Counted from the first letter of the stretch, positions 16,601 to 63,600 are shown. The stretch: 64,000 nucleotides of DNA from Tillus elongatus (GCA_964006375.1 OZ023267.1:29661869-29725868), one strand, 5' to 3'. Made by a program: numbers and translations. Notes: a model not told the origin generated them from the letters alone.

Positions 16601-17384
16601 TTTCGATATCTTCGGTTTCCTCGGATATCACTAAAGAAAACAGTTGCCAGTCTGCCCTTCTCAAATTAAATTGACTTCGCCTTTGCATATTTGGAATGTG
16701 TTCCTTGTTATTATTGTAAGTGGTATTTGAGATACTACAATTTATTTTATACACAATAGCATAATGATCTGACCCTAATGTGTCTTCATTTACGCTCCAC
16801 TCAAAATCCGCGGCTATGTCAGCCGAAACTATGGTCAAGTCAACGGCCGACATATTACTTGAGCCAGGACAGCGAACAAGTGTCTCTTCACCTGAATTTA
16901 GAAAAACCAAATGACTATCCTCTACCGCAGCCAAAAGATTATTTCCTTTGCTATCATTCCAGTTGCAACCCCAGGCAAAATTATGACTGTTAAAGTCCCC
17001 CCCTACAACGAATGGTTTTTCCAAACTGGAAAAGAAATCTTCCCACTCCTCTTTTGTTATGCTTAAATTGGGCTTAACATATAATGAATAAAAATTTATG
17101 CTTTTGCATTTATTTAACTTAATTTTTGCACCTATACACATAACTCCACTAATATTATGAAAATTTGATAATTCAGTAAAAAATAAACTATTTTTTATCA
17201 GGATGGCTACTCCACCCCATCCATCGTCTCTGTCTTTTCGGATTGTGTTAAACCCTTTTATTCTAAAATTTACATTATTTTTTAGCCACGTCTCGCATAT
17301 CAATGCTACCGTTACGTCATAATCAAAAATAAATTTCTCAAATTCACCTTTATTTGAAACCACTGACCGTGCATTCCATTGCAT
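13686..17384 (-). CDS. Retrotransposon ORF2 polyprotein (APE endonuclease, reverse transcriptase, RNase H)
   Basis: 1232 residues, open throughout. Residues 1-220 are an APE-like endonuclease (MQWNARSV start, GGDFNSHNFAWG, LGSDHYAI), which nicks target DNA. The RT core follows, with AFIDIESAYDNV, GLPQGCILSPVLY and the catalytic YADD at residues 655-658. RNase H is at residues about 945-1070: FTDASK (Asp952), CTAEFIAIIEAL, VTDSKST, GHCGIAGNEIADKQA, so the acidic residues are kept. A Cys/His cluster (CGCGELGDPEHTLLNC) lies near the C-terminus. EN+RT+RNase H with a gag-like ORF1 points to the I group rather than R1 or CR1; I infer the clade from domain order only. Confidence 0.9.
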   Translation of the reverse strand: MQWNARSVVSNKGEFEKFIFDYDVTVALICETWLKNNVNFRIKGFNTIRKDRDDGWGGVAILIKNSLFFTELSNFHNISGVMCIGAKIKLNKCKSINFYSLYVKPNLSITKEEWEDFFSSLEKPFVVGGDFNSHNFAWGCNWNDSKGNNLLAAVEDSHLVFLNSGEETLVRCPGSSNMSAVDLTIVSADIAADFEWSVNEDTLGSDHYAIVYKINCSISNTTYNNNKEHIPNMQRRSQFNLRRADWQLFSLVISEETEDIENVEYNNFISKIESAANKSIPLKRVFASQFFSKVWWNSDCKLAISNKKAAYRRYKNNPTKDNYEQYNRSVAITKRTILNSKRITWRDFCQKLNRNTPIKEVWSHIRKISSTLSTPRSTLTTEAIAEELLNKLAPSWVPQLQEIDQHTIPSTEGHPLSKKFTIDELQKAVQDKKLSTPGFDNIHYAMLSNLPLEQKHILLKIINDIWKSGNIPQSWKTHIMITFLKAGRDPQLLNSYRTISLASCVLKTLERMIKHRLVRWLELNDKIPNTQLGFRRGYSTEESVAHLVTDINTSFTSKKSVTAAFIDIESAYDNVCLNILTQRMCSIGIPSSFAHRIVRLYENRIIYLQVKDKLVGPRLLNKGLPQGCILSPVLYLIYTIPIDQIIGNEVNVLQYADDICLYVKKCEVNEGFSKLNDAMNSLNNWTEANGLSISAYKSKVCVFNKKHANPTSSVVLGDKILPVHNTVTFLGIVLDRKLLWKDHISTIIARTEKGINILRVLAGKAWGADPDIALMIYRSFIRSIIDYGSILYNQAAKTHLKKLEVVQNKCLRTCIGALNSTPICSLLAECSESPINIRRSMLSTRFLLKIHAKQSSLINKICNLNVLDLTHPYWKNKKAPALVEEYRDILIKLQDDIWVDKYNSIYRLPEKIPDTPIIFLTDYSIFPIEVRNRLFDFDLENMVPDNYILFTDASKLEKKVALAIWDPQKDLSKNMQVKELFPICTAEFIAIIEALDIAKTIDHTNFVIVTDSKSTLEKLAKLNVTSQCNYLHEIYTRRINTLHKQNKKVTLIWVKGHCGIAGNEIADKQAKEALTSGVMLDYKYFYKDVYSYVTSLHQKEWHDQFIRDTNGAYYRSIQPTIPKKPWFIKSNLSRQEIKIICRLRFNHALVPKHLFKLRLADSPLCGCGELGDPEHTLLNCSLSAAYITTFVDKVCGLKSVQIPFNLPQLLESKNIIIYKLITNHVKYLKIKI

Positions 17385-18955
17385 TATAATGGGTGTGAAT
17401 TTTGACTTAATATAAATTTAACCTTTTCCCTTAACTCTTCATATGAAAATGTTTTATTTTGATTATTTACCAAGTCTCTTAAACTATGTAACAAAACTGT
17501 GCATGAATTAAAATTAGAATCACTGCTATTACCTAACCTTTTCCTGGAGTATTGTGGAGAATAAGGATTCTGAATGGGTTTAGATGGAAGTGGTGGGAAA
17601 TGTATAATTTGTCTATGCGCTTCTAACGTTGGACTTATACTTCCCTCTGGTGTGGAGACGGTTGCTCGTTTTCTTTTTATTTGTGTAAAATAGTGTCCGG
17701 TCTTGCTATCGCCACTGGTATTTGATGATCCTTGCACCGTTTTTAAAACGCCTGAATAACTAGACTCGTATTTCCTAATAGCTTCCTTGTATGAAACATT
17801 TTCTTTACCCATAATAATTTTTATATTTTTTTGTCTACTAAATTCTGGGCAAAGTTGTCGGTTTGTGGCTTCGTGTTCTCCTGTGCAAACAACACATTTT
17901 GGCGGTTCCTGTGATGTGCAATTTTTGTTGTCATGTTCACCACCGCATCTCTTGCATCTCTCGCGACCCTTACATTGCGCGCTAATGTGACCGTATCTTA
18001 AGCATTTTAGACATTGTACAACTCGTTGTACATAAGGCTCTACATCAAATATTAATTTTTCTATAACTATCTGTGTAGGCAGTACTTTACCTTTGAATGA
18101 CACTAATATTGTTTGTGTAGGAATAAAGTTCAACTTCCCGTCTTGAAACACTCTACGATTCATACGCCGAACGTCTAACACTTCTACAATGTTGCCATAT
18201 CTTGGTTTAATAAGTTCTTTTAACTCTGTTTCTGAAATATCCACATCGACGTGTTTAATTATACCTTGCCTTCTTGCTAAATATTGGGGCATGTATGCTT
18301 CGTAATCCTTGTTGGATAGTTCCTTTGAATTTATTAATTTATTGGCGCTAGATGCGGTTGAAAATTCAATTTTTAATTTATTAATGCCTACACTAGCTAT
18401 ACAATTGATAGAGTCCTGTATATCTGGCTCGCAATTCCTAATTAACCTTGCTACTCCTATTCTATGCAACCGACCTACATTTCCGTTTTTATTTTGTACG
18501 TAGACTATGTATGGCCCTGTATCAGCTGTTCGATATAAATATTTTTGTTTTGGGAATAATTGATTATTTATATTTTGGTTTGTTTCTTCCGTGACCTTCT
18601 CTTTTTCTTGTGATAAGCCCGTGCTGCCAAGAGCTGATAAACCCGACTGCGATATTAATTGAGAGTTGTGGAAAGAATTTTGATTTAAAATTACTGGATT
18701 AATTAATAATTCTTCGCTTACCTGTTCCCTTCTAATATTATGTGGTAGTGTAATTTGTGTCTGTGTATTATGTGTAATCTGTGGATTTTTTAATAATAGG
18801 TTTCTATTTTGTGATTGTGTATTTGAGTGTATCTGTTCATTTTCTTCTCCTATTCCTGTTTTTTTTGTCACCGTATCGTCTTCTATGTCCATCCTTGTGT
18901 CATGTTCTTTGGCCTTATCTGGTGGATCAACTTTAATGTCTTTATTAAGGCTCAT
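17384..18955 (-). CDS. Retrotransposon ORF1 protein (CCHC zinc knuckles)
   Basis: 523 residues. The N-terminal 120 are Asn/Gln/Thr-rich and look disordered. Around residues 314-362 come three cysteine knuckles: CLKCLRYGHISAQC, CKRCGGEHDNKNC and CVVCTGEHEATNRQLC, the gag-like nucleic-acid-binding signature of I/R1/jockey-type ORF1 proteins, which coat element RNA. A basic KIKRKRA-type patch follows the knuckles. Its stop TAA shares its last A with the ORF2 ATG (TAATG), so the two proteins are likely translationally coupled. Intact, no frameshift seen. Confidence 0.85.
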   Translation of the reverse strand: MSLNKDIKVDPPDKAKEHDTRMDIEDDTVTKKTGIGEENEQIHSNTQSQNRNLLLKNPQITHNTQTQITLPHNIRREQVSEELLINPVILNQNSFHNSQLISQSGLSALGSTGLSQEKEKVTEETNQNINNQLFPKQKYLYRTADTGPYIVYVQNKNGNVGRLHRIGVARLIRNCEPDIQDSINCIASVGINKLKIEFSTASSANKLINSKELSNKDYEAYMPQYLARRQGIIKHVDVDISETELKELIKPRYGNIVEVLDVRRMNRRVFQDGKLNFIPTQTILVSFKGKVLPTQIVIEKLIFDVEPYVQRVVQCLKCLRYGHISAQCKGRERCKRCGGEHDNKNCTSQEPPKCVVCTGEHEATNRQLCPEFSRQKNIKIIMGKENVSYKEAIRKYESSYSGVLKTVQGSSNTSGDSKTGHYFTQIKRKRATVSTPEGSISPTLEAHRQIIHFPPLPSKPIQNPYSPQYSRKRLGNSSDSNFNSCTVLLHSLRDLVNNQNKTFSYEELREKVKFILSQNSHPL

Positions 18956-19291
18956 AATACTTATTTGTTTTCACTAAGAACGCACTTAAAATTTTCACGC
19001 TACGATCAGACGTCCGAACACTTCTGAATCCGCCCGTGAACTGAAAGACAGGTTCTATACAGTAAAACTGTTAATGGTAACCAGCCAGTTCAAATGAAAT
19101 TGATTGATTACGTTTCGATTGATTTCTATTTTATAAACCGTCTTCATGACATATTTAATAAAAGACAATATTAGCACCTAAGAATTACTTTAATTGCCTA
19201 GTTTATGCTTTTTACGTTACAACTTATGTCTATCTTTAGCAAACGACATTTCATTTATTTACAGAAGCCTCGATGAAACTTAGAGTAGATA

Positions 19292-31737
<12,446 letters not shown>

Positions 31738-31772
31738 AGATATATATTTAATAGTGAAACAATAAAAACTTA
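31738..31772 (+). promoter_or_regulatory. Intercistronic spacer between stnA and stnB
   Basis: Only 35 nt separate the stnA TAA from the stnB ATG, with no splice site or ATG between them. The spacer is A/T-rich. The last stnA codon is ATG directly followed by TAA, so a minimal start-stop element lies just upstream. Known: Drosophila stoned makes one dicistronic mRNA. Inference: stnB is reached by leaky scanning or reinitiation. Confidence 0.75.
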
Positions 31773-54821
<23,049 letters not shown>

Positions 54822-55199
54822 AACTGTAAGAACTAGTGGTTAGAAATAAGGTATTTTTGGACAATTAAGTAATGATATTTCTTGTGGTAATAACAACAAA
54901 ATATTAGTCGTCATGTGTTTTATGTTTCCCTAGTTATTATTATCTTCCAAACTAACCTTATAAACGAGCTTGAAAGTAAGAAAGTTGTATAGTATAAAAC
55001 TATAATAAGACAGGAGAGAAAAAATATCATAAATCAATTAAAAATATAGTCATCATGACAGTTTAGAGGGAAGTCGCCTTGTCGTCACAACTGCCTTTGT
55101 CATTTTTGCTGTTTTTTGAAAGGGTGTAATCCGGTGGTTTCCCGTTGCCTTCCGTAATAAAATAATGATTTATTTGGAATTGTGCGCCGAGTTTTTTAT

Positions 55200-55650
55200 A
55201 TCGCCAGCGGTGGGGACTTCTGTAAACATTTTATTATATGGTATTGAAACGATGACCCATTGATAAACCCAGATACTTAGCTTCTGAGCTTTGATGGACA
55301 CTTTTCAGTATCCGGAGATTCACAATTTTATGTTCGACTTTAATACAATGTATCCTGTCATCTAAATAACTTTTTTGTAATCTCTAGAGCACAGTAACTC
55401 AAGTCAGGGTAAGTAAGAGTTTATAACAGTATTTTGTGATTAACTGGATCAAATGCTTTGCTATTTTTTTGTATAAAATCAGTACCGTTATTTGTCTACT
55501 CTCTGGTATGTCATCGGTTATGTTTGACAAAGCAGTCACAGCGCTGTACCCAAATCGAAAACCAGACTGCGTGTTCGAAAGCAAACGATCTATATTCAAA
55601 TTTGCCAGAGCTCTCTCAAGAATCTTTGAAAACCAGTAGGTCTTTTATTT
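55200..55650 (-). pseudogene. Small reverse transcriptase relic
   Basis: Reads LLSNTQSGFRFGYSAVTALS followed by a degraded FSKAF-type motif, matching the RT segment around TQSGFRKGHST seen in jockey/R1-type elements. Too short and broken to classify. Confidence 0.5.
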
Positions 55651-56385
55651 CTAGAACTTGACGTAGATCCATCAAAATATGAGGACAATAGAACTTTATA
55701 ACGTTACATTTAAATCGGATTTAATACGACTTGATTTAGTTTTAATCATTAAAGATAATTTTAGGCGGTATCTGCTTCCAAAAGTCAGCCGATTACCTAT
55801 AAACCTCGTCTGATTATGATAATTATCTACTACCTTATCTATATGAGAATCACTCTAATTAGATGGGTTATCGAAAATTAAACGAATTATTTTTTGATCG
55901 GGTGACTGCAGTACGTTCTTATGTAAAAAAATCAACTTTTCAATCTTTGTTTTGGGTTGAAACGTGTTTCTAGAAAATTAAACAAAAATAAAAAACTCTG
56001 GAAGCAGCAAGTGCGTTATGGTAGTGAATTTTCATAGAAATGATCTGTCACTAAATATTTTGTTATAACTCTTTTTTTTCTCCTGTAACATAGAACTCTA
56101 AATTTTGGTAGGTATATAGTTTCCTTTTAATGTCATAAACTTGTGTACCACATTTGATTACCATAGCTTTTTATTTTTGGAGATATTATTTCCGAGAGAC
56201 AACCCTAAATTTTCGCGGAAAACCTGGCTCAATTTTCCTAGCCAACGAACTTATCCAAGCCACTTACAAAAGGAATCATATAACTCCGATAACTCCAAAA
56301 ATAATGGGCCGATTTTGATAAAATTTTGTATGTAACTTATGGCTACATATAAAACATATAAAAATTGAAACTGACCCCGGATATT

Positions 56386-56547
56386 TCCTTTACCCACCTT
56401 TGTCCACCACTCTAAGGAGTAGGCAGATTGAGGCCTTAGAGTATCCTTACATATTTCCTTTACCTCTTGAAAATGGCTCCAAAACAGGAGCCGAAACGTC
56501 GAGTTTCCATAAATTCTGGACGCGGTTTAACCCGAGAACCAAGCATG

Positions 56548-56551
<4 letters not shown>
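56386..56551 (+). repeat. Penelope-like terminal fragment interrupting a HINE-like copy
   Basis: Unrelated sequence sits between the body of a reverse HINE-like copy (ending CCCCGGATAT) and its TA array (56552 on). It contains a decayed hammerhead block and ends CGAGAACCAAGCATGTCTCA directly against the TA repeats. Confidence 0.5.
56463..56505 (+). ncRNA. Decayed hammerhead-like motif
   Basis: CTTGAAAATGGCTCC, loop, GGAGCCGAAACGTCGAG: stem II (GGCTC/GAGCC) and GAAAC are intact, but the core reads TTGAAAA where CTGAAGA-type is expected, so it should be inactive. Confidence 0.4.
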
Positions 56552-56645
<94 letters not shown>

Positions 56646-56774
56646 ATGTAAAAATTGAAACTGACCCTGGACATGGGTCAAGGAATCCTAGTTAACGCTC
56701 ATTTGAAAAAAATTCAAAATTCACAAGGCGGGATCTCCCCATTAGTCATTTTTTTCTAAGAAAATTCACTAAAA

Positions 56775-57984
56775 ACACCATATTTAATAAACTTTCAGCC
56801 TGGTTAACATTTATTTGTTTAAGGTAATTAAATATTCGTTACAATTTTCATTTGCATTATTCTCTCCTGTCTAATTATTAAAATTTAGTGCATTTATTGT
56901 TATGTGCCTACATTCCAACCACTCCAAGCTCAGTGTGTTCAGTGGCATTCCGTTAAAAAGCTTAATAATTCACTCCAAATATTTTTAGTATGTGAAATTT
57001 AGTAGTGTGTAAAATAAATAATAAGTGTACATTATTTACGTGGTTATATTTTGATCTCATAATTGTATTTACAAAAATGTATAATAAGACATAAACAGTC
57101 CTAAAGAGAGACACCTATAATGCATTGAACCCAAGTTACAAAGTACGATTATATATCTATATAAATAATATGTAGCATATAAAAATAAAATAACTAAAAA
57201 TTTGTTTATAAGACCTAGACATAAAAAACGTTGTGTGTTTTTATTTGCTATCAATAAAGAAATCACAATCAACACGAGAATATGCAAATACAGGAAAGTT
57301 TCTCAATATTTTATTACATTTGGAAGTGAATAAGGCTCCATTGTTATCGTTAGATACAGAAAATATGTCAACAAAGAAACTGTAATTGACTTTTAAAAAT
57401 ATTACGTCTATAACACAGAGATAATAAGGTTAAAACAGGTTTACAATAATAATAAACGAATTATATTTATTGATTTAATTTCCAGTCTACTTTCTTATCA
57501 TTATAATATCATAAAGAATAGAAAAATGTTAGTGGATTTACTGGATGTCCTCTATAATGTTCTCTTTCATTTATTTTGTAGTAGCACATGTTTATTCACA
57601 TCACCGACATAATTGTACCTTTCTTCCCACAACATCACTAAATTAGCACGTTTCTTCACGATATGGAGACAGTAAAGTTATTAATATCTTATGGCAGATC
57701 ACACTGATTAGCTACCAGTTGGAATATGACATATAAAACTACTGGCATTTGACTTCTAACTTGCGCTCCTAGCACAATTTGATAAGAAATGTTTCCTGTA
57801 CTATCATCATATAAGACAAGTAAAAAAAAGTATACAACACAATATTACTCCTCAGTCAATAAATTCACTTTTTTCATTCTGCTTTATCAAAACTACATTT
57901 AGTAAATTTTAATTTTACACTACAATGACGACTTGTTAATCCATTCTCCAGAGCACACAGAAGCACAGAAACGAGATAAGGTTA
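56775..57984. other. No gene recognised
   Basis: AT-rich sequence downstream of stoned with short ORFs only; no repeat family from this window recognised in it. Confidence 0.4.
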
Positions 57985-58182
57985 TGAGCAAAATATATAG
58001 TAGAAACAATGTGCCATATTTTATGAAAATAACTTATTGTTTGAAAATGTACAAAAATTTTCCAACAATATACCTTAAACGCTGGTTTTCTAACCAACAA
58101 ATCTTAGGTTAATAGCAAATTGAGTTATTGAAATTTGAAACATTTAATTAAAATTTGCTACCAAAACGCACTTACTGCGTCT
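57985..58182 (+). repeat. HINE-like tail fragment
   Basis: AAAATATATAGTAGAAACAA through GCTACCAAAACGCACTTACT ending GCGTC at 58182. Confidence 0.5.
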
Positions 58183-58204
58183 TGATTTTTTTCTTATAAA
58201 CATA

Positions 58205-58415
58205 TTTCGATAAAAAATGCAATAAAATAAGGCTGTTCGAAAAAAAATTGTAGTTATCACCAACGATCGACTTGTGGGCCAGCCGGTGATTGTCAAAATA
58301 ATTTTATAAGATGCAGCTCAAGACACCCTATAATTAACTTATACCATTTTTCTCGTCTCTTGTATAATAATAATTATATTCAGCTTTACCGTAGAAACGC
58401 GCCACCCTGTATAAT
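58205..58415 (-). repeat. ACAGGGTGG-type repeat, reverse
   Basis: GGGCCAGCCGGTGATTGTCA, AGATGCAGCTCAAGACACCC and TTTACCGTAGAAACGCGCCA ending CCCTGTATAATA. Confidence 0.55.
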
Positions 58416-58689
58416 ATCAGCCCTTTTGTAAAACTTCGAGCCTTTATATGTCTTGATAAAACATAACAAACACTGTTTAATCCACCCACTAACATTAATA
58501 AAGGTATAATTTGCACTTGTATATAAAAATTTCCCAAATAACACAAATAATTCCTGGACTCAAACAAATAAACATATAAGCAATCTCATATAATACGGTG
58601 AACATTACAGCGTCTAACAGACCTGCGCAATAATATTAGATATTCCGTTACCAAGGCAACAGCATACTAGATCTCATATAAGCCATTGT

Positions 58690-59337
<648 letters not shown>

Positions 59338-60417
59338 AAAAACGACTTTATTAAGGATAACTCAAAAACTACTGGTCAGATCTTGATCAAAGATCAAAGT
59401 TATATGGGACCACATGACAAGCACCAGCTTTCAAATAAAAAAAGAATCATCAAAATCGGTTCACCTAGAAAAAGTTCCTAGGTAACACACATAAAAAATA
59501 CAATCGAATTGAGATCCTCTTCCTTTTTTTGAAGTCGGTTAAAAAATACCAAAAAAGCAAAATTAAAGACGCATTACGCATTCCTCATTATACAAATCAA
59601 AACGTAGAATAAATTAAATATAGACGTAGAAACTTTTTGTCTGACTTCACAACAACGTCTGGTCCCCTCTGTAATAGTCCCTTCTGTAATAGTCCCCTCT
59701 GTAATCGGTGAGAAGATTACAAATTGTTGTAAAGCCAAATGGAAAGCTTCTACGTCTGTATTTGATATGGGATGGTTTCACCAGGTTAGGGCAACCCAAA
59801 TCAATGAGGAAGATAACATTGCTATTGCTTATTGAAATACTTCAAACGTACACAGGCTATAGATAGCATATTGTTGATGACCTAACATGACCCGATCTTA
59901 CTAAAAATAGGAAAGTAGTACCTATAACTGTTGTAAAATTAACTCATTAGCATAAAGCTGTCATAAGATATTATAATTAGCAAGTCTTTTCGTCAAAATG
60001 CAGTGAAAAGGTAGTCATTATTGTTTTAGCATTTCGGTTTCTTTGTTGAGATACCTCTTATCGATGGCCTTTATTAAAATTAGCAATTAACCAGAGTAGC
60101 TCATTATAGGTTGCAATATATTTTAGTGTTCACATAAAATTTAATTGGCATCCTAATAGGTGTGTCTACTTAAGTTCTATACAAATTGGAAAGTTTTTTT
60201 ATTTTTCAGTCCACGAAAAACAAGTTACCTTTATAAAAAGCTCTGCTTTCGAGCAGCATGTATAGTCAAAAAATAGAGAAATTCAAAAGGGACCCAAACG
60301 TACCTTTAATTTTTATCTTAGGGCAAAATGCAATAACAAATATTAATATACTAATTACTAAAACTGATATTTAATTAATTGTCTTAACCCATTTATTCCC
60401 ACACGTAGTAAACGTAC
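59338..60417. other. No gene recognised
   Basis: 59340-59550 looks like an unclassified repeat end (TTTTTTGAAGTCGGTTAAAA). The segment 59660-59705 repeats CCCTTCTGTAATAGTC-like words. The rest is AT-rich. Confidence 0.4.
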
Positions 60418-60419
60418 TA

Positions 60420-62789
60420 CAGTAAAACCTCCCAATAGCGGCCACCATCGGGGAACATAAAACTGGCCGTTATACAGAGGTGGCCGCTATTCAGAGGTTT
60501 GTCTTTAATGAATATATGTAGATACTACGGTTAATATACGTGTATAATATAGGTTGTTTGCTATAGGGAACTTATTATGAAGTTTTTAACATTTTTAGAA
60601 GAAAAAAAAAACAACACTTAAATTGTAAATCACAAACTTTTATTTACATACTGCAATTAATATGTAGGTAGAGGTACAGTTATTAATAACATTTTACAGA
60701 ACAACGACAAAAAATGAAGTTTAAATTGTAACATGAACAGTCTATTTTAAACTTTTTTGACATATTTCATGATAGATTGCTGATTCATATTCCTGATTTT
60801 ATTTTTATAATTCTCCGCTTCACATTTAATTAACATTTTTGAAATATTTGTGGCTAACTCACCGTTATTTGAAAGCACAAAAAAACTTTCTAATTCTCGT
60901 AATTTTAGGCAAGCTTCGGATAAACTTGAAATTGTAGATACAGATGTAACACAATCAGATTCTTCACATTCACTATCAGAATTGGTAGACTGCACATCCG
61001 TATTTTCACGTATTTCTTCAATACAATCGGTGATTGTTAGTTCGGGACTTTCGGTTAAAATATTATCATCAACTGCTGCAAAGTGTCTTAAGCTTAAAAA
61101 TGGGTTAGTAAATGTGGGAAATAATTGCGCCAAGGAAATGTCATCTTCTTCATGAGCAATATTTTCTAATTCCTGCTCATTCTGTAAAAGTCCATCTTGC
61201 AGAAACATTTGCTAATAGTGTCTTTTGAGACCTTTTTCCAGGCAGCAGCTATCCATATCAAAGCATTGGTAATGGTGATATGTTTATCGAATTCTTGAAC
61301 TAAATCACTGTCAATTAACGTTAACAGTCTTTTAACCAGTAAACCTCTATAAATCATTTTGAAATTTTGAATTATACCTTTATCTAAAGGTTGACAGTGG
61401 GATGTTGTATTCGGCGGAGGAAAAATTATCTTTACGTTTTCCAGTGGGATCTTGGTGTGCGAAGTTGCATTGTCTAAAAATAGCACTAGTTTCCTGTTTT
61501 GTCTTTTCATTTTATTGTTAAATTTATGAAGCCATGCTGTCATTATATCTGTTGTCATCCAGGCCTTTTTGTTTGATACCCTCTCCAGTGGAAATGTGCT
61601 AATATGTTCACCCTTAAAACAACGTGGATTCTTGCTTTTGCCAATAATTAGAGGTTCTTCTTTTTCACACAGCATATTAGCACAAAATAGAATTGTCAGT
61701 CGTTGTCTAGCCATTTTTCTTCCAGCACACTTGTCGTTCTTTAAAGCAAAGGTTTTTGATGGTGTCGCACGGTAATAAAGACCTGTTTAATCTGCATTAA
61801 AAATGTCTCTCGGGCAATAAGCTTTTAAGATTGATGGCAATGTTAATTTCCAATTTTACACATCCGTGATGTTAACGTCAGCTAACTTACCACAAATTGT
61901 TTTGAAGCAAATACTATGTCTTTGGCAAATATTTTCTAGGCACCCGTTTGATGCTTTGAAATTTGATTTAAATTCTGCGCCGCTTCTAATGCTCTTTGTT
62001 GAATGAAAGGTCCTGATACAGGCACATTTTTATTTCGAGCTTTACAAAGCCAGTTATACACCACTTGATCAACAGCACTACCCTCAGTTTTTGGAAATTT
62101 TCTCCTCTGTTCTACGTTAGCACCTTGTTCACAAAGTTTTTTTTATATTACTTTTATTTGTTTAAATGTCATTTATCTGAGTTTTTTCAACACCACACTT
62201 TTCTGCCAATTTTCTTGAACTTGAACCCCCTTTTTCACTATCAGTAATGATTTCAATTTTTTCTTTAACGCTGAGACGTTTTCTTTTCACCGACATATTG
62301 AGTTGTTGATAAGCTGAAGGATCTAACTTAACTGATTATTCAGTTATTTATACGTTTCCTTTTATTTCACAGAACATTTTACCGTTAGTAAAGGCCTCTA
62401 ATATCTAAACTTGACATTAAAATTTATTCAATTCTTAAAGTGCACTGGTTGCCGTTTCTTGGAAGTTGCTGTTCTTGTACCTATTATTTGACGAATGCGG
62501 CGCGGTGGTCATATCCCGACGTGTTTTTTATCACTCGATCTTCCGACGGACCATTCTCAGATTCGGCGTTGAGGGTGATTTGTTGATGACCGTTATATAG
62601 AGGTAAATTTACTAAAAAAAAGTATTACAAATTTTTATAGAAATTGTCCGTGGCCGTTGTATAGAGGTGGCCGCTATAAAGAGGTTGGTTAATACACAAA
62701 TGTCATAAGAACCATTTTCTGCGTTTACATTTGGCCGGTATATAGAGGTGGCTGCTTTATAGAGGTGGCCGTTAACGGAGGTTTTACTG
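60420..62789 (-). mobile_element. Tigger-type DNA transposon with complete TIRs
   Basis: Ends are CAGTAAAACCTCC at 60420 and its inverse GGAGGTTTTACTG ending at 62789, each flanked by TA (60418-60419, 62790-62791): a 2370-bp element. Both ends carry repeats of a GGTGGCCGCTATNNAGAGGT motif (around 60478-60502 and several between 62590 and 62780), likely transposase-binding sites. The single transposase gene runs on the - strand. Confidence 0.88.
60747..62296 (-). pseudogene. Tigger transposase, N-terminal half decayed
   Basis: Start MSVKRKRLSVKEKIEIITDS at 62296, a CENP-B-type HTH (SSRKLAEKCGVEKTQI), stop soon after. The first catalytic box reads NAD-stop-TGLYYRATPSKT, i.e. a TAA replaces the usual Glu codon. 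Good frame from 61714: RQRLTILFCANMLCEKEEPL, KLVLFLDNATSH (second Asp), PLDKGIIQNFK (third Asp). A 1-bp frameshift near 61190-61208 separates the acidic C-terminal tail (60747-61208). Not functional but fairly recent. Confidence 0.82.
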
Positions 62790-62828
62790 TATTTTCAAGG
62801 TGTTAATATTGATTCTAAACCCAAATAC

Positions 62829-63600
62829 TTATACGTGTGTAGTTATAACAAGAAAATTAAAAATAAATTGCCATAAAAGCCGTAGTAACATGTTGCGTCT
62901 ACGAAAGTTTGGGATTTTTGGAATACACAAATAATAGGATGTGTGGAAGTATTTGAAGCAGTCTGGATGTAGGTTTTTGCACTTTTCACACATGAAGATT
63001 GTATTGCTCTTACACTGTCTGCATCTACTCCTTGCCTTATTTTCCTGTTCCACTATCACGTGGCAATATTGCCGAATCTCAATTCCGCGGGCAATGCGTT
63101 CTGGGACGCTCGTCCATAACTTGGATCTGCAAAAACTGTTGACTCTGCAGATCCTGATCCCTCCTCATCTTCTTGAGTTCAAGTGTCCTGTGCTTTCATA
63201 AGAGTAACTGCCATATACGACTTAAATTCTATCTGTGACAATTTCGATTTATTCGCGGTATAATATATTTTCCAAGCATTTACTAGGACACTGTCTAAGA
63301 TGTTTAAAAAAAGTGGCCAGCACAATTTCTTGCCTCTTACATGAATTCGATAGTTGGCGATCCTGTTATCGCGAAGATCTACTCCTCCCATGTAGCTATT
63401 ATAATCGCCAATTACTTTTGGTTGTGGAATAGTTACCATCTTTTTTACTTTTCTGCTGTATCGTTTAGCAGTTGTCAGAGGTTTGATGCTGCAGCTATTT
63501 TTGGCAATAGTGACAACAGAATTATCATTCCATTTTAATAATAAAATTTCGTTTTCATCATCAAAACAAAAATCATATAAACCTCTTTTCTTTTAGTGGA
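62829..63600 (-). pseudogene. piggyBac-like transposase, C-terminal part
   Basis: Reads VIGDYNSYMGGVDLRDNRIA, NYRIHVRGKKLCWPLF, then a frameshift, then EIRQYCHV and the Cys-rich tail CRQCKSNTIFMCEKCKNLHP ending DCFKYFHT. YNxYMGGVD and the cysteine tail are diagnostic of piggyBac (DDE_Tnp_1_7). The N-terminal half is absent. Its 3' side abuts the Tigger element. Confidence 0.8.

Larger units (their letters stand above)
13410..18990 (-). mobile_element. I-group non-LTR retrotransposon, near full length
   Basis: Two long open ORFs in the order ORF1 (zinc knuckles) then ORF2 (endonuclease, RT, RNase H) on the - strand. A short 3' UTR follows, with AATAAA near 13420 (read on the - strand) and an A-rich stretch, which I take as the 3' end. 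Both ORFs are uninterrupted, so insertion is probably recent. The 5' end is uncertain and lies only a few hundred bases upstream of stnA exon 1 in the opposite orientation. No clear target duplication was located by eye. Confidence 0.8.
55993..56774 (-). repeat. HINE-like repeat, reverse, split by a Penelope-like fragment
   Basis: Tail GAAGCAGCAAGTGCGTTATG at 55993, body to 56385, foreign 56386-56551, (TA)n 56552-56642, GAAACTGACCCTGGACATGG, hairpin end at 56774. Confidence 0.65.

Noticed and set aside
54900..55170. AATAAA-like words downstream of stnB as the poly(A) signal
   Set aside because: AATAAAATAATG at 55157 is one of many A/T-rich matches here; without transcripts it cannot be assigned.
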